Assembly: GCA_029876055.1 (NCBI GenBank)
Contig: CM056877.1
Span: forward strand, 2,108,001 to 2,172,000
Direction of reading: 5' to 3'
From: Madurella fahalii
Taxonomy: Eukaryota; Ascomycota; Sordariomycetes; Sordariales
DNA length: 64,000 nucleotides
The notes under the pieces: model-generated
The model's input: only the letters and a program-made list of their open reading frames with translations
Told to the model about the DNA's origin: nothing
Databases searched by the model: none
In this document: in pieces, positions 22,708-32,024 of the stretch
Numbering within the stretch: the stretch's first letter is position 1
How the letters are laid out: every line of letters begins with the position of its first letter
Program-made: the position numbers and the translations under genes

Positions 22708-25143
22708 CTAATCGGAGTTGGGGAGAAGGAGGGTCGAGCAGAAGAGGAGCTCAAACGACCTGGAATCAGTGGGAGAGAAGGCGGGCCGTTCCTGCTTCGC
22801 CTTGACCTGGGCGACTGTAGAAGATCGGTGAGTTAAGAGATTCAGTGGATGTCGGTGCTGACGAGAACTCACAATCGAGGTCGATTGCCTCAAAATACTC
22901 GCGCATCCCAGGGTTGTCCTCCTCGGTGACCAGCTTGCCGTCCGCCTCGCGTCGCGCCGTCCGCGGGAGAGCCTTGCGAATACCCAGGAGCATGTGCAAC
23001 AGGTTGGCGATGACATAGCCTTGCTGTGCGAAGCTCACCGGCTCCTTCTCGAGCGGCCATAGGTTGCGCAGGTTTTCTTGTTCCCACGCTTTGAAAGCCC
23101 AGCTGGATTTTTCGACGCAGTTCAGGAGTATCAGAACGGCAAAGTACATGTTGAAATCGATCTTGACTTTGCTGTCTTGGAGGACGCGCTGCATCCCGGT
23201 AAGGAGAGCCTTGCTGGTGGCCGCCGCCTTCCTCTCGGCCGCAGCGGCGAGCTGCAGGCAGACGGTGTTGAAGAGCTCCCCATCCGTATCTTCCTTGATT
23301 GACCTTGCAGGAGCGTCGTCGGCCCAGGTTTTGGCGTTGATCGTCCATTGGCGCTCCCGGTCCAGTATCTCGACGAGACCCCAGAGTTCGAGCGACTTCT
23401 TGAGCAGCTCGTCATTCGTCTTTCCGGCGACATCAACAGCGGTCTGCAGCGTAACCTGCATGAAGTGAGAGGGCTCCCGCCTGATCAATTCCGGTAGCAC
23501 CTCGCGCATATACGTCTCGACTCTGGCAGGCACGTCCTGGTTATCATTGTCCAGCATGATGATGGGATAACTCGAGGGCCTATCGTCCATGATGCTCGAA
23601 TCGACCAGCTTCCCCTCGGCGTCGCGATCGGGATCGCGCTGCAGTACCTGGAGCTGGAGGCGGGACGCGCATTCTGGGAAATGACATGCTTCAACCAGGA
23701 CTCCGTGGTTGCCGAGAGTCATGGTTTGCTTCAGAGAGTTGACTCTGGCTTGGGCGAGCACGATTTGCACCCCGGCGGAGTATAAATCAAGCTGCTCCGA
23801 GAACTTGGTGCGGACGCAGCCTGAGCGCCACACCCGGGGAGACAGGACCTTCCGGCAAGTATCACAGGGTGAGCCCTGAGAGCACGTCTTCCTGAGCACT
23901 CGACATCGAATACACGCGCCGATCTTCCGGACCTCTTGAACCTCCTTTCTCCTTGTTGCGTTGAACCGCGCCCGCGAATGGCGGGACTTGGCGCCATTGG
24001 ACCCCGCCGTTTCTAGACGGAAACCGCCTTTAGCAAGAGGGGTCGTTGGTGTAACAGGGGCGACGGCGCTGTTGTTGGGTACGGTGGCCTGGAATGAGTC
24101 GGTTGCATAGGTAAGTTCCCCCCAAGGCTGGGGTGCATTTGAGGTCGGGATGGCGGGGGTGGCTGGGACCGCAGCAGGCTCCTCGGCGATGTCCATGTCG
24201 GCCATGGGAAGACTGTTAGTCGCAGCGGCAACGGCAGCGGCAGCTGCAGCGCTGGCGGTAGCGGCGTCAGCAGCCGCTGCGGCTTCCTCGCCGAGAATCT
24301 CGGGGTCGAGATACTCGGGATGGAGGCGGGCCGTCGCAGCGGCAGCCATTGATAAGTTTGCAGAGTCCGCGTTGGTGCTGTTGGCGTCATCGGCGCGCAG
24401 GATCTCTTGAAGACGCTCTTCGGCGGTCAAAGTCCGATCTCCCTCTGGTGATGATGGCTCGGCTAGATACCGGTTAGCTGACCGACGTCTTCTCTTTAGT
24501 GTTATCTTTCACCGCTTCTTGCACTTGCCCTTTGCTGTCTTTGAAGTGCCGTTCTCCTGGTCCGTCGGCGGGTTCTCGAGGGTGAATTGTTCTTGGAGAT
24601 CAAAGCGGTCGGTAGGCTGCGAGCCGGGCGGCGCGGGCGCGGGAGGGGCGGTGCCGTTGGGCTGGCCGCGGTCGTCGTTCTTCTCGTTCAGATCAATTTG
24701 TCGCGACACTTCGGCGAGGACTCCGAGAGCTGTCCAGTCGCGCTGTATCATGGGCAGATCGACCGGGGAACCATTGGCTTGGGCGCGGGCCTGGGCCTGG
24801 GCCTGAGCCTGGGCTTGCTGGCTCTGCTGGAACCTCTGGGAAGCATGGCTCATGCCCGACAAGGTCAACAGGGCATTGACTCGCTCGGCCTCGCTGATGG
24901 CGGGGCATTTTTTGGTGAGGTGGCTTGTCAAGCTGTCGAGTCGGCCGCGGGGGAAGTGCTCTCCGCACCTGTTTCAGATAATTCCGTTAGCGAACGACTG
25001 GTTATTCGATTCTGCAAGAGAATCGCGAGAAAAAGAGCGGTGGCTCACGATCTACATGTGTGGGGGTAGCGATTGCTCTGGTCTTGCAGCTTCGGACCCC
25101 GTTCAAAATACTGCAGAATGAGCGCATTCGGCCGTCTCCCCAT
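22708..25143 (-). CDS. Transcription factor with N-terminal BED-like finger and central Zn2Cys6 cluster
   Basis: Four exons: 25143-25049, 24968-24529, 24462-22873 and 22814-22708, giving 743 aa. Residues 1-53 hold a zinc finger CRSC...H48...C53 (C-x2-C-x14-H-x4-C) in a BED-like setting, starting MGRRPNALILQYFERGPK. A Gln/Ala repeat (from about residue 77) and Pro-rich linker follow. After the second intron comes an Ala-rich stretch, then a Zn2Cys6-type cluster starting at C362: C-x2-C-x6-C-x5-C-x2-C-x12-C, with the last spacing longer than usual but the rest canonical. The C-terminal ~330 residues are helical, as in fungal regulator middle domains. The second intron (24528-24463) works only as a GC-AG intron; without splicing, an in-frame TGA would end the protein after the finger. 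Introns 1 and 3 are ordinary GT-AG. Target genes unknown; nuclear role inferred from the family. Confidence 0.8.
24220..24295. repeat. Ala-codon-rich (GCN) repeat in the regulator
   Basis: Imperfect GCN/GCA repeats, read on the - strand as runs of alanine (EEAAAAADAATASAAAAAAVAA). Codons vary, so this is a mature compositional tract rather than a fresh expansion. Confidence 0.8.
24463..24528 (-). other. Putative 66-nt GC-AG intron in the zinc regulator gene
   Basis: On the - strand the donor reads GCAAGT after AAGG, the branch site GCTAAC lies about 12 nt before the acceptor TAG, and the length is 66 nt. The reading frame before and after is the same, interrupted by one in-frame TGA at 24511-24509 inside the intron. 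No GT donor in the right phase fits any nearby acceptor. This explains the stop without a sequencing error. Confidence 0.7.
24775..24826. repeat. Hexanucleotide GGGCCT-type repeat encoding (Gln-Ala)n
   Basis: Tandem 6-mers such as GGGCCT/GAGCCT on the + strand. On the - strand they encode alternating Gln and Ala (QAQAQAQAQARAQA) between the N-terminal finger and the Pro-rich linker of the zinc regulator. Confidence 0.85.
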
Positions 25144-26242
25144 TGTAGTGATCAAAATGATATGCGGCGCATCGACAGGCGAAAGCTGTGCTTGTTGCGG
25201 TGAGGTTGTTGCTGGCGCTGGCGAGGGGTCGTAACGATGTGAAAATACTGCCGGCTTAAAAATGTTGGCGGTCAATCCATGTCGCTGTCTGGACCTTGCT
25301 AGCGCAAAAAGATCTAGTGCATCACGTGAAGGAGCAAGCTGTCAGGTGGAGACCCCGTCCGCGGCCGTTGCTTGGCGTAACCAAGCGAGAACCTTTGCTG
25401 CCAACCTCTGGACCGCTTTTGCCCGAGAGTTGAGGACGGTGTGAATCAATCAATATGGGGTAATAGCTCCCAGAGTCTCTCACGCCGCTTACAGGTAGTT
25501 GTGTTTCTACTTCAGCTTCTCCCCCGATGGGTACGCTCCGACGTTGCTGTGCCGGTCATCGCCATGTATTCGCAGTTTCCAACACGGCAGGAAATGGCGC
25601 GGCACTGTATGTACTGGACAGTACCGTGCCTCCCCAGCACCCTGGTCTTTCGCAGCTGCAAGTTCCAACTCCCAGGGCAGCGGGTCACCCGACACAGCCG
25701 CATTCTGGCCCCGTAATATGATGGAAAGGGACAGCCCTTGTTGCCGCAAGCATGTGGCAGCATGGCAGCACTGCATCACTGCATCACTGCATCACTGCAT
25801 CACTGCATCACTGCTCAGCCGCTGAGTTCACGACGGCGGCAACCTCGTGCGGATAAGCTTTTCACGACCCTTGGCCCTGTCGTTTCAGGTCCAATTCCCA
25901 ATCCACCCCAGCCTTGTCAAGCAGTCCATCCCTGACCACAAGTTCGTCTGTTCCAGCTTGTTCCTGTCGGACCAGGCCCCAATCGAATCCCGGTGTCCCT
26001 TTCTCACTTACCAAGGCCGCCCCCGGACAGTTGCCGTAGCATCGCGTCCGTTACGATGGGCTACGGTGTTTAACTATTCATGCAGCACGGCGACGTGGAT
26101 CACTAGCGACCCCACCGAGGCTCCCGCTCGTGCCTTGGTACAGTACACTGTCCGCGGCCGTTGCCATTGCCTTAACTTGGTTTGATGCCCCTTGTATCAT
26201 TCAGGCAGAGACGCGCATAACTCCCGGCATAGGACGTCGACA
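25144..26242. promoter_or_regulatory. Divergent upstream region of the zinc regulator and lipase genes
   Basis: About 1.1 kb between the start codons of the leftward regulator and the rightward Rog1-like lipase. It contains a tandem octamer repeat (25773-25812). No coding frame with domain support is seen. Confidence 0.5.
25773..25812. repeat. Five perfect tandem copies of the octamer GCATCACT
   Basis: Units occupy 25773-25780, 25781-25788, 25789-25796, 25797-25804 and 25805-25812, preceded by a degenerate copy. It is a short minisatellite 430 nt upstream of the lipase start codon, likely polymorphic. Confidence 0.95.
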
Positions 26243-29200
26243 ATGCTTCTCGTCCACCAGGCCGGCAGCGTCAAGATTGGCGAGGTGGTGCGTTACACAG
26301 TGACTTATAGACCGTCGGCCGACCACATCCTCCCGTCGCCCGAGTTTCTGTATTTGCGCATCAAGAATACCTGCGCCATCGCCCTTCGCGCTGCCTTCGT
26401 ACACGGGCCCTACACGCTCTCTGTCGCTGCGTACCCGTCCAATTTCAATCCGAACGAGAAATTCGAAAACCCTCGTCGCTATGGCGTGCCCGAGTTCGAA
26501 CCCATGCTCAAGGCCGGCGCCGTCTGGAACTGTCACCTGGTAGTGCCCGACAACATCCGCCAGACGGCGGGCGAGGGGAGCAGCAAACATGGACACTTTG
26601 GGAGTGGGCCGGAACATGACGGAGAAACGGTGTCTTGGATCATTGAGGTTGCGTCCCAGGTTATCTTCTCTACGTCGGCTGCGGTACACTATGAGATCTT
26701 GCTGGCCCGTGACGAAAAGTCCCTGAATCTCGGCTCCGTGATACCCGTCATTGGAGGCCAGGCACAAGCTCCCCAGCCGGGGCGCGTTAGTGATTTCCAG
26801 CAGAGCATTGGCGCCATCAGGGACCATCCGGCGCAGCTGAAGGGCGTCTTCTCCAAGGCCATTCATCTCAAGGTAGAGGACACAGCCGCGCTGTGGAACA
26901 CTCCGCAGCTGCCCGGTTGGGATGATTTGGGATGGCTCAGGGCTAGAGACGTCGAGAGTGCCGACGCTCCGGTTGAGCCCGTCATGGACAGCGGCAAACC
27001 CGACGAGTCAACAAGGCAGCGGCCAAGGCAGAAGCCAAGGCAGAAAAAGGTTCATTTGGTAGTGCTCACTCACGGTTTGCACAGCAATCTCGGCGCCGAT
27101 ATGCTTTTTCTCAAGGAAAGCATCGATGCTGGCGTGAAAAAAGCAAAGATTGATGCAAAGGCACGCCGAGCTAGGGAGCGGGAGGCTAAAAAACGCCAAA
27201 CGCCTCCCAAAGACAACGCACTAGAGTCTGGTCCCCAGCGTAGCAGTCAGAATGCCACCACTGATCCCGAGACCGAGCGCGGAGTCAACGGCGACGGTAG
27301 CGGCCGACAGGATGATGACGGCGAGAGGGAAGAGGACGGCACCGATGACGAGGATGAAGAGGTTATCGTACGCGGCTTTTCTGGAAATGCCACAAAGACC
27401 GAAAGGGGCATCAAGTATTTGGGGAAACGGCTGGCTCGATTTGTCCTGTCCATGACCTACCCGGATCAACCATGCTTGCCGACGGCGAAAGCAGCTTCAG
27501 AGGCCATCGCCCACTCACTCAAGACGGCTTCGCAGAAGAAGGCCGCCGAGGAGGCCCATAAGCATAGCTCTGTTCACAACATGGCGTCGCCAGGAGGCAA
27601 CAGACTGTACAAGTTCACGAAAATCAGTTTCGTTGGCCACTCCCTTGGCGGCTTGGTACAAATGTATGCCGTTGCGTACATTCAGAAGCACTCGCCGCGC
27701 TTCTTCGACCTCATCGAGCCAGTTAACTTTATCGCCATGGCATCGCCATTCCTCGGCCTGAACCACGAGAACCCGCTTTACGTAAAGTTTGCCCTGGATT
27801 TTGGGCTGGTGGGAAGGACAGGCCAGGACCTCGGCCTCACTTGGCGAGCGCCAACAATCGCACGGAACGGATGGGGCGCGCTCGTGAGCAATCTCGGGGA
27901 GAGCGCCCATAAGCGCGTATACGGAGAGCCGCAGCCAGAGTCCAAACCCCTCCTCCGAATTCTCCCCACCGGGCCCGCCCATAAAGCGCTCAAGAAGTTC
28001 CGCAGCAGAACCGTGTACTCAAACGTGGTCAATGACGGCATCGTGCCTCTCCGAACGAGTTGTCTCCTGTTCCTCGACTGGCAGGGCCTAGGACGGGTAG
28101 ACAAGGCCCGACGAGAGGCCGGTCTCGTGGAAACTGTCGTTGGGTTCGGATGGGCAGAGCTGACAGGAGCGAACGTCACAACTCCTAGACTTACCCCTTG
28201 GTCACCAGCAGAAGCAAACGACAAAGAAGAGGCGGACGTCACGGGGAAGTCAACCCCAACCGGAGGCGACGATGCTCACACGGTGCCTCAACCGCCGACC
28301 AACGCGACGCTAGAAGACGATAAGCAGAGTCTCAGGTCATTGACGAGCCCCTATCAAGAAGCACCACCACCTACTGAATTGGAGAACCTCCAGAGCTCAA
28401 CTACCAACACCGCAAATCCCTTCGCCGGCTTTCTCAACCTCTTCCGCAGCGAGACTCCGAAGCCAACACCGACTGCCTCGCCTAAGGTAAACAAAATATA
28501 TAAGCGAAGCCAAACGTTGAGGATTGACGGCGGATCTGCCCCTGGTTCTGCGGCGTCTTCCCAGTCGAGAGTGGCTGCGCTTGCGGATGAAGCAGAGAGT
28601 ATGTCGGCGCCTCCTAGAACGTCCATTTTCGAGTCGGCCGGCGACCTACTCAACCCAAAACTACCATCAGTCGAATACCTCATCGACCCGTCCAAGCGTC
28701 CCCGGACTATCTTCCATGACCGCATCTATCACCCTTCAGACATTCCCCCACCGCCACTCAAGGAACGGTCTTCTAGCCCGCTCGCCCTCCGCCGCACGCC
28801 GCGGTCCACCTCATCCAACAACTCGGCTCAACAGACAACAGCAGCAGCACAGAGCGAACAGCCGCTACAACAGCCGTCCACACGCTCCTCCATCAATTCC
28901 AAAGACTCCTCCCAATCCCAGCGGCCCCAATTACAGTCCAAACAATCCACTGGCGACGAGTCAACCATCCACACCCTCCCCTCCGAGCCCGATCCCGAAC
29001 AGCTCGAGCAGCAAGACATGATCGACTCATCCCAGATGCGCGTCGAAGAGAAGATCGCGCGTGCCTACCACCGCGGCCTCTCGTGGCGCAAGGTGCTCGT
29101 CAAGCTGGAGCCCGACGCGCACAACAATATCATGGTCCGCCGCATGTTCGCCAACGCGTTTGGCTGGCCGGTCGTGCAGCATCTGGTGCAGGCGCACTTC

Positions 29201-29812
29201 AGCGACGAGGCGACGGCGCGGACGCGGGACGAGGACGAGCCGGGCGGCGTGGAGAGGGCGAAGGCGCTCGGAGAGGGTGCGGACGAGCAGGGGAGAGAGA
29301 CGAGGCAGGATCATGCTGGGGGGAGGAAAGCGGAAGGGGAGGGGGAAAGGGCCGGACGTGGAGATGAAGGTGAACATGGACTCGGGGAAGGCGGTGAGGA
29401 GAATGATACGGTGGGGGAACTTCCGCTTACGCGAAGTCCGCTTCTGTTGCCGTCGGGCGAGAACCCGCTCAGTATATTTTCGTCTTCGCCGGCTCCGCCA
29501 CGCCCGCCGTTGGATAGGCTTGATTCGGTCACGTGGAGCGAGAGGGATTGGGTGGACAGTGCGGACGAAAGTGATGACGGGGGTGGGAATGGACGGAGTA
29601 GTGGGAAGAAGAAGAAGGAGGTTGGAGTGGATATGAATGGAAGTAGGAGTGGGAGTGGCAGTGGGAATGGCAAGGGGAGTAATGGAGGTGGCGGTGGTGA
29701 TACTGGGCTCGAGAGAAGCTCGAGTCCCCTGAGTTGGAACTGGACGGAGAAGATTGTGGGTAAGGGAGCGACGAGCCGGCCTAGGTCACCGGGCAATAGT
29801 GGAAAGAATTAG
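26243..29812 (+). CDS. Rog1-like DUF676 serine lipase
   Basis: Single exon of 1189 aa from ATG 26243; further frame upstream lacks an ATG. Residues 1 to about 200 form an N-terminal beta-rich domain seen in Rog1-type proteins (MLLVHQAGSVKIGEVV...YTVTY). The DUF676 alpha/beta-hydrolase follows: oxyanion region VVLTHGLHSNLGADM near 275-290, a Glu/Asp-rich charged insert, then the nucleophile elbow GHSLGG with Ser467. NDGIVPLRT (Asp598) is a candidate for the acid; the catalytic His is not assigned. The C-terminal ~550 residues are largely disordered and Ser/Pro-rich, with a conserved block around KIARAYHRGLSWRKVLVKLEPDAHNNIMVRRMFANAFGW and a Gly/Ser-rich tail. Family knowledge: Rog1-family enzymes are lipases with monoacylglycerol or phospholipid activity. 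The substrate here is not determinable. Confidence 0.9.
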   Translation: MLLVHQAGSVKIGEVVRYTVTYRPSADHILPSPEFLYLRIKNTCAIALRAAFVHGPYTLSVAAYPSNFNPNEKFENPRRYGVPEFEPMLKAGAVWNCHLVVPDNIRQTAGEGSSKHGHFGSGPEHDGETVSWIIEVASQVIFSTSAAVHYEILLARDEKSLNLGSVIPVIGGQAQAPQPGRVSDFQQSIGAIRDHPAQLKGVFSKAIHLKVEDTAALWNTPQLPGWDDLGWLRARDVESADAPVEPVMDSGKPDESTRQRPRQKPRQKKVHLVVLTHGLHSNLGADMLFLKESIDAGVKKAKIDAKARRAREREAKKRQTPPKDNALESGPQRSSQNATTDPETERGVNGDGSGRQDDDGEREEDGTDDEDEEVIVRGFSGNATKTERGIKYLGKRLARFVLSMTYPDQPCLPTAKAASEAIAHSLKTASQKKAAEEAHKHSSVHNMASPGGNRLYKFTKISFVGHSLGGLVQMYAVAYIQKHSPRFFDLIEPVNFIAMASPFLGLNHENPLYVKFALDFGLVGRTGQDLGLTWRAPTIARNGWGALVSNLGESAHKRVYGEPQPESKPLLRILPTGPAHKALKKFRSRTVYSNVVNDGIVPLRTSCLLFLDWQGLGRVDKARREAGLVETVVGFGWAELTGANVTTPRLTPWSPAEANDKEEADVTGKSTPTGGDDAHTVPQPPTNATLEDDKQSLRSLTSPYQEAPPPTELENLQSSTTNTANPFAGFLNLFRSETPKPTPTASPKVNKIYKRSQTLRIDGGSAPGSAASSQSRVAALADEAESMSAPPRTSIFESAGDLLNPKLPSVEYLIDPSKRPRTIFHDRIYHPSDIPPPPLKERSSSPLALRRTPRSTSSNNSAQQTTAAAQSEQPLQQPSTRSSINSKDSSQSQRPQLQSKQSTGDESTIHTLPSEPDPEQLEQQDMIDSSQMRVEEKIARAYHRGLSWRKVLVKLEPDAHNNIMVRRMFANAFGWPVVQHLVQAHFSDEATARTRDEDEPGGVERAKALGEGADEQGRETRQDHAGGRKAEGEGERAGRGDEGEHGLGEGGEENDTVGELPLTRSPLLLPSGENPLSIFSSSPAPPRPPLDRLDSVTWSERDWVDSADESDDGGGNGRSSGKKKKEVGVDMNGSRSGSGSGNGKGSNGGGGGDTGLERSSSPLSWNWTEKIVGKGATSRPRSPGNSGKN

Positions 29813-30264
29813 CGAGGTTTCTGTACAGGGCTTGGAGGTTTTCAAGAGAGATCTTTCTTTTCTTTTCTTTTCTCTTTCTTTTTTTTTCCTCTTTTGTTTT
29901 CTATTATCTGTTTCTTTTCACAGCACGCCGGGACAACTTTGCGTAACAGTAGAGCGTGATAGATACATAGGTCCATATTGATATGTAATCACCGTGGTTG
30001 GAAGGCTGTCTTGTGCTTTGAGCCCCTTCGCGCTCGGGCTCTTGTGAGCAATTGTTGCCCAGTACACCGATCACACATGCGAAAATTTGTAACGATCTGA
30101 GATGCTCCGCTAAATGAAGTCCCTTTGTTGAGCAAATTAAGTGTTGGGGCGGGCATCCCCATTGCTCTTGCCAAATGGAATTTGCAAGAATATTGGGGAA
30201 GGAGCGAAGTCGGGTATACCTTAGTAGTTCTTGTGCTACCACCCAACAAATCGAGTGAAACACC
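29813..30264. other. 3' flank of the lipase gene
   Basis: A strongly pyrimidine-rich tract (about 29848-29920, T/TTTC runs) begins some 35 nt after the lipase stop. The remainder, up to the tRNA, holds no supported gene. Confidence 0.6.
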
Positions 30265-30375
30265 GGGCGTGTGGCTCAGTTGGTAGAGCGTTCGCTTAGC
30301 ATTGCTACACGGAGTGGAGTGATCTGTTCTGTAGGGTTCTGCGAAAGGTCCTGGGTTCGATTCCCAGCTCGTCCA
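30265..30375 (+). tRNA. tRNA-Ala (anticodon AGC) with a 38-nt intron
   Basis: The 5' acceptor strand GGGCGTG pairs with CTCGTCC, including the alanine identity pair G3:U70 and one U6:U67 mismatch. The D-arm is GCTC-loop-GAGC, the anticodon stem TTCGC/GCGAA with loop TT-AGC-A...T, and the T-arm CTGGG-TTCGATT-CCCAG. An intron at 30302-30339 sits in the canonical place, after the base 3' of the anticodon. Without it the tRNA is 73 nt before CCA addition. A- and B-box promoter sequences are intact (GTGGCTCAGTTGG, GGTTCGATTCC). Confidence 0.95.
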
Positions 30376-30380
30376 TTACA

Positions 30381-30396
30381 TTTTGGTGATCTTTTT
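30381..30396 (+). terminator. RNA polymerase III T-run terminator for tRNA-Ala
   Basis: TTTT at 30381-30384 and TTTTT at 30392-30396 lie 5-21 nt after the tRNA end, as expected for pol III termination. Confidence 0.8.
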
Positions 30397-32024
30397 GTGG
30401 TTATTCCCCTTAGCCTTTTCTTAGAGCTTCTACACAGGCTGTGGGCAAAGAAAATGAACACTCCTGTTAGTGTGGGCCGAATTGGAGTGTGGATAATTCA
30501 AGAACGAGTCCAGTTGTGTACCCGCTAATTCTCCAGCCTACAAGTGGAATACAACGCCTAGAACTCGGGTGCCCGTTCTACTAACTTAAGGCTGACCACT
30601 ATGACATTTTTTGACTCATCAATAGACCATAGAAGGTGTTGAAGCATATATCCTAGTTCATTTCGGTCCAATCCCTTTGTTCATGACATATACAGCGACG
30701 CAGTTATTAAATTAGGGAAGTGTGTTTTTTTTTTTTTTTTTTCTTGCACTGCTTCCTTTCTCACCAGCCATCTCGCATCGGTCCGGTCACGCAATCGTGG
30801 TTATGGCCTGTTGGATGCGACGGTGGGGGTACCCACCGTGATGGAACCGGGGAACGCTGGCTGGGCAAGACAATTTGTCCTTGGCAGCGGTGCACTAAAA
30901 CCCGGTTACATCAGGGTTCTCTCGCCTTGTCTCTGATTGCTCCTCTATTATTATATAGTGCATGCTACCTTGGTATTATACGCAGCAATTCCGGGCTGCA
31001 TCCCGTCGGAGTGGCATCCGGGCCGCTGTTGGAAGCAGAGGGCTGGATCCGGTGTCCGAGCTGCTGTGCTCCCACATGCGCCGCTCCGCCGCGCAGTCCG
31101 TTGAGCAATGCCCTGACCGTTGACCGCTACTTGCATAAGCTGTTGTGCTGTGCTGCGGGTGTGCTCTGTTGTCAGCGCGGATCCCGTCTTTGTCTCCTAT
31201 CGCCAGGCCACGACGCAGTTTCGGGCAAACTGTTCTCTGTGTTGCTGGCCCGTGACGGGATTGCTTGGTTTTTGCTTATTCGGTTAGCCCGCGGGTCTAG
31301 CTTGAGCTACGATTCGGAGCCCCTGGGAAGGGAGAAGGAAGGGGTGGGGACAACGGGCGATGGCGGTGCGGGATCGTGGTGTCACCCAATGAGGACGACT
31401 CCGATCCGGCGAAATTCTGCTTTCGGCGATGCACCCACCCTGCGCACTGTGCAAAACTGCTGGTGTTCCTTCCGAACCCCGCGATCATCTCTCTCTTTCT
31501 CCCTCGCTCTCTTTCTTTCCTTCCTTCTTGTCTTTTCCTCTCACTTCTTTTCCTGTTTCCTTCTTCTTCCTCTTTTCCCCCCTCGTCCGGGTCTCTATCC
31601 GTTGTTCGTCCACATACTTGGGAACGTCACCAACCCGAGTCCGAGGCACCACGGTGCACAGGTGTAGAGGTCGTAGACGTCGCTTCCTCGCCCCCCTGAG
31701 GGAGTGCACATGTTGAGCTGCCCTTAAATTGTTGATACAGCGTACGGAACCCTGCCCGCTTTGCTGTTTCCACCGTCTTCCTCGAATTGACCCGTGCCCG
31801 CTGGCGGATCTGGTTCCTGAATTACACGATATCCCTCTTTGTCCCCACGACCGTCTCCGCAGTTCCATCCGTCATATCATTCCGTTGACCGGAGCCGAGT
31901 GGCAGCACGGCCAAGCAGCCCCAGCGGACACCAGCTGACATCAGCAGCAGGCTAATCGACTCATATTAGATTCCTCCTCTCTCCACAACCGCCGTAGACT
32001 TCTCCTCACAGCCGGCCAGCCACA
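30397..32024. promoter_or_regulatory. Upstream region of MTHFR, with pyrimidine-rich promoter tract
   Basis: No gene is supported; a 315-codon frame at 30720-31667 starts in a poly-T run and is low-complexity at both ends. A T17-19 run lies near 30726-30742. A long CT-rich tract (about 31487-31580) precedes the MTHFR ATG by 450 nt, as is common in highly expressed fungal promoters. A leader intron is possible but not assigned. Confidence 0.5.

Noticed and set aside
30720..31667. 315-codon + strand frame upstream of MTHFR
   Set aside because: Begins in a poly-T run (poly-Phe) and ends in the CT-rich promoter tract; no domain; best seen as promoter sequence.
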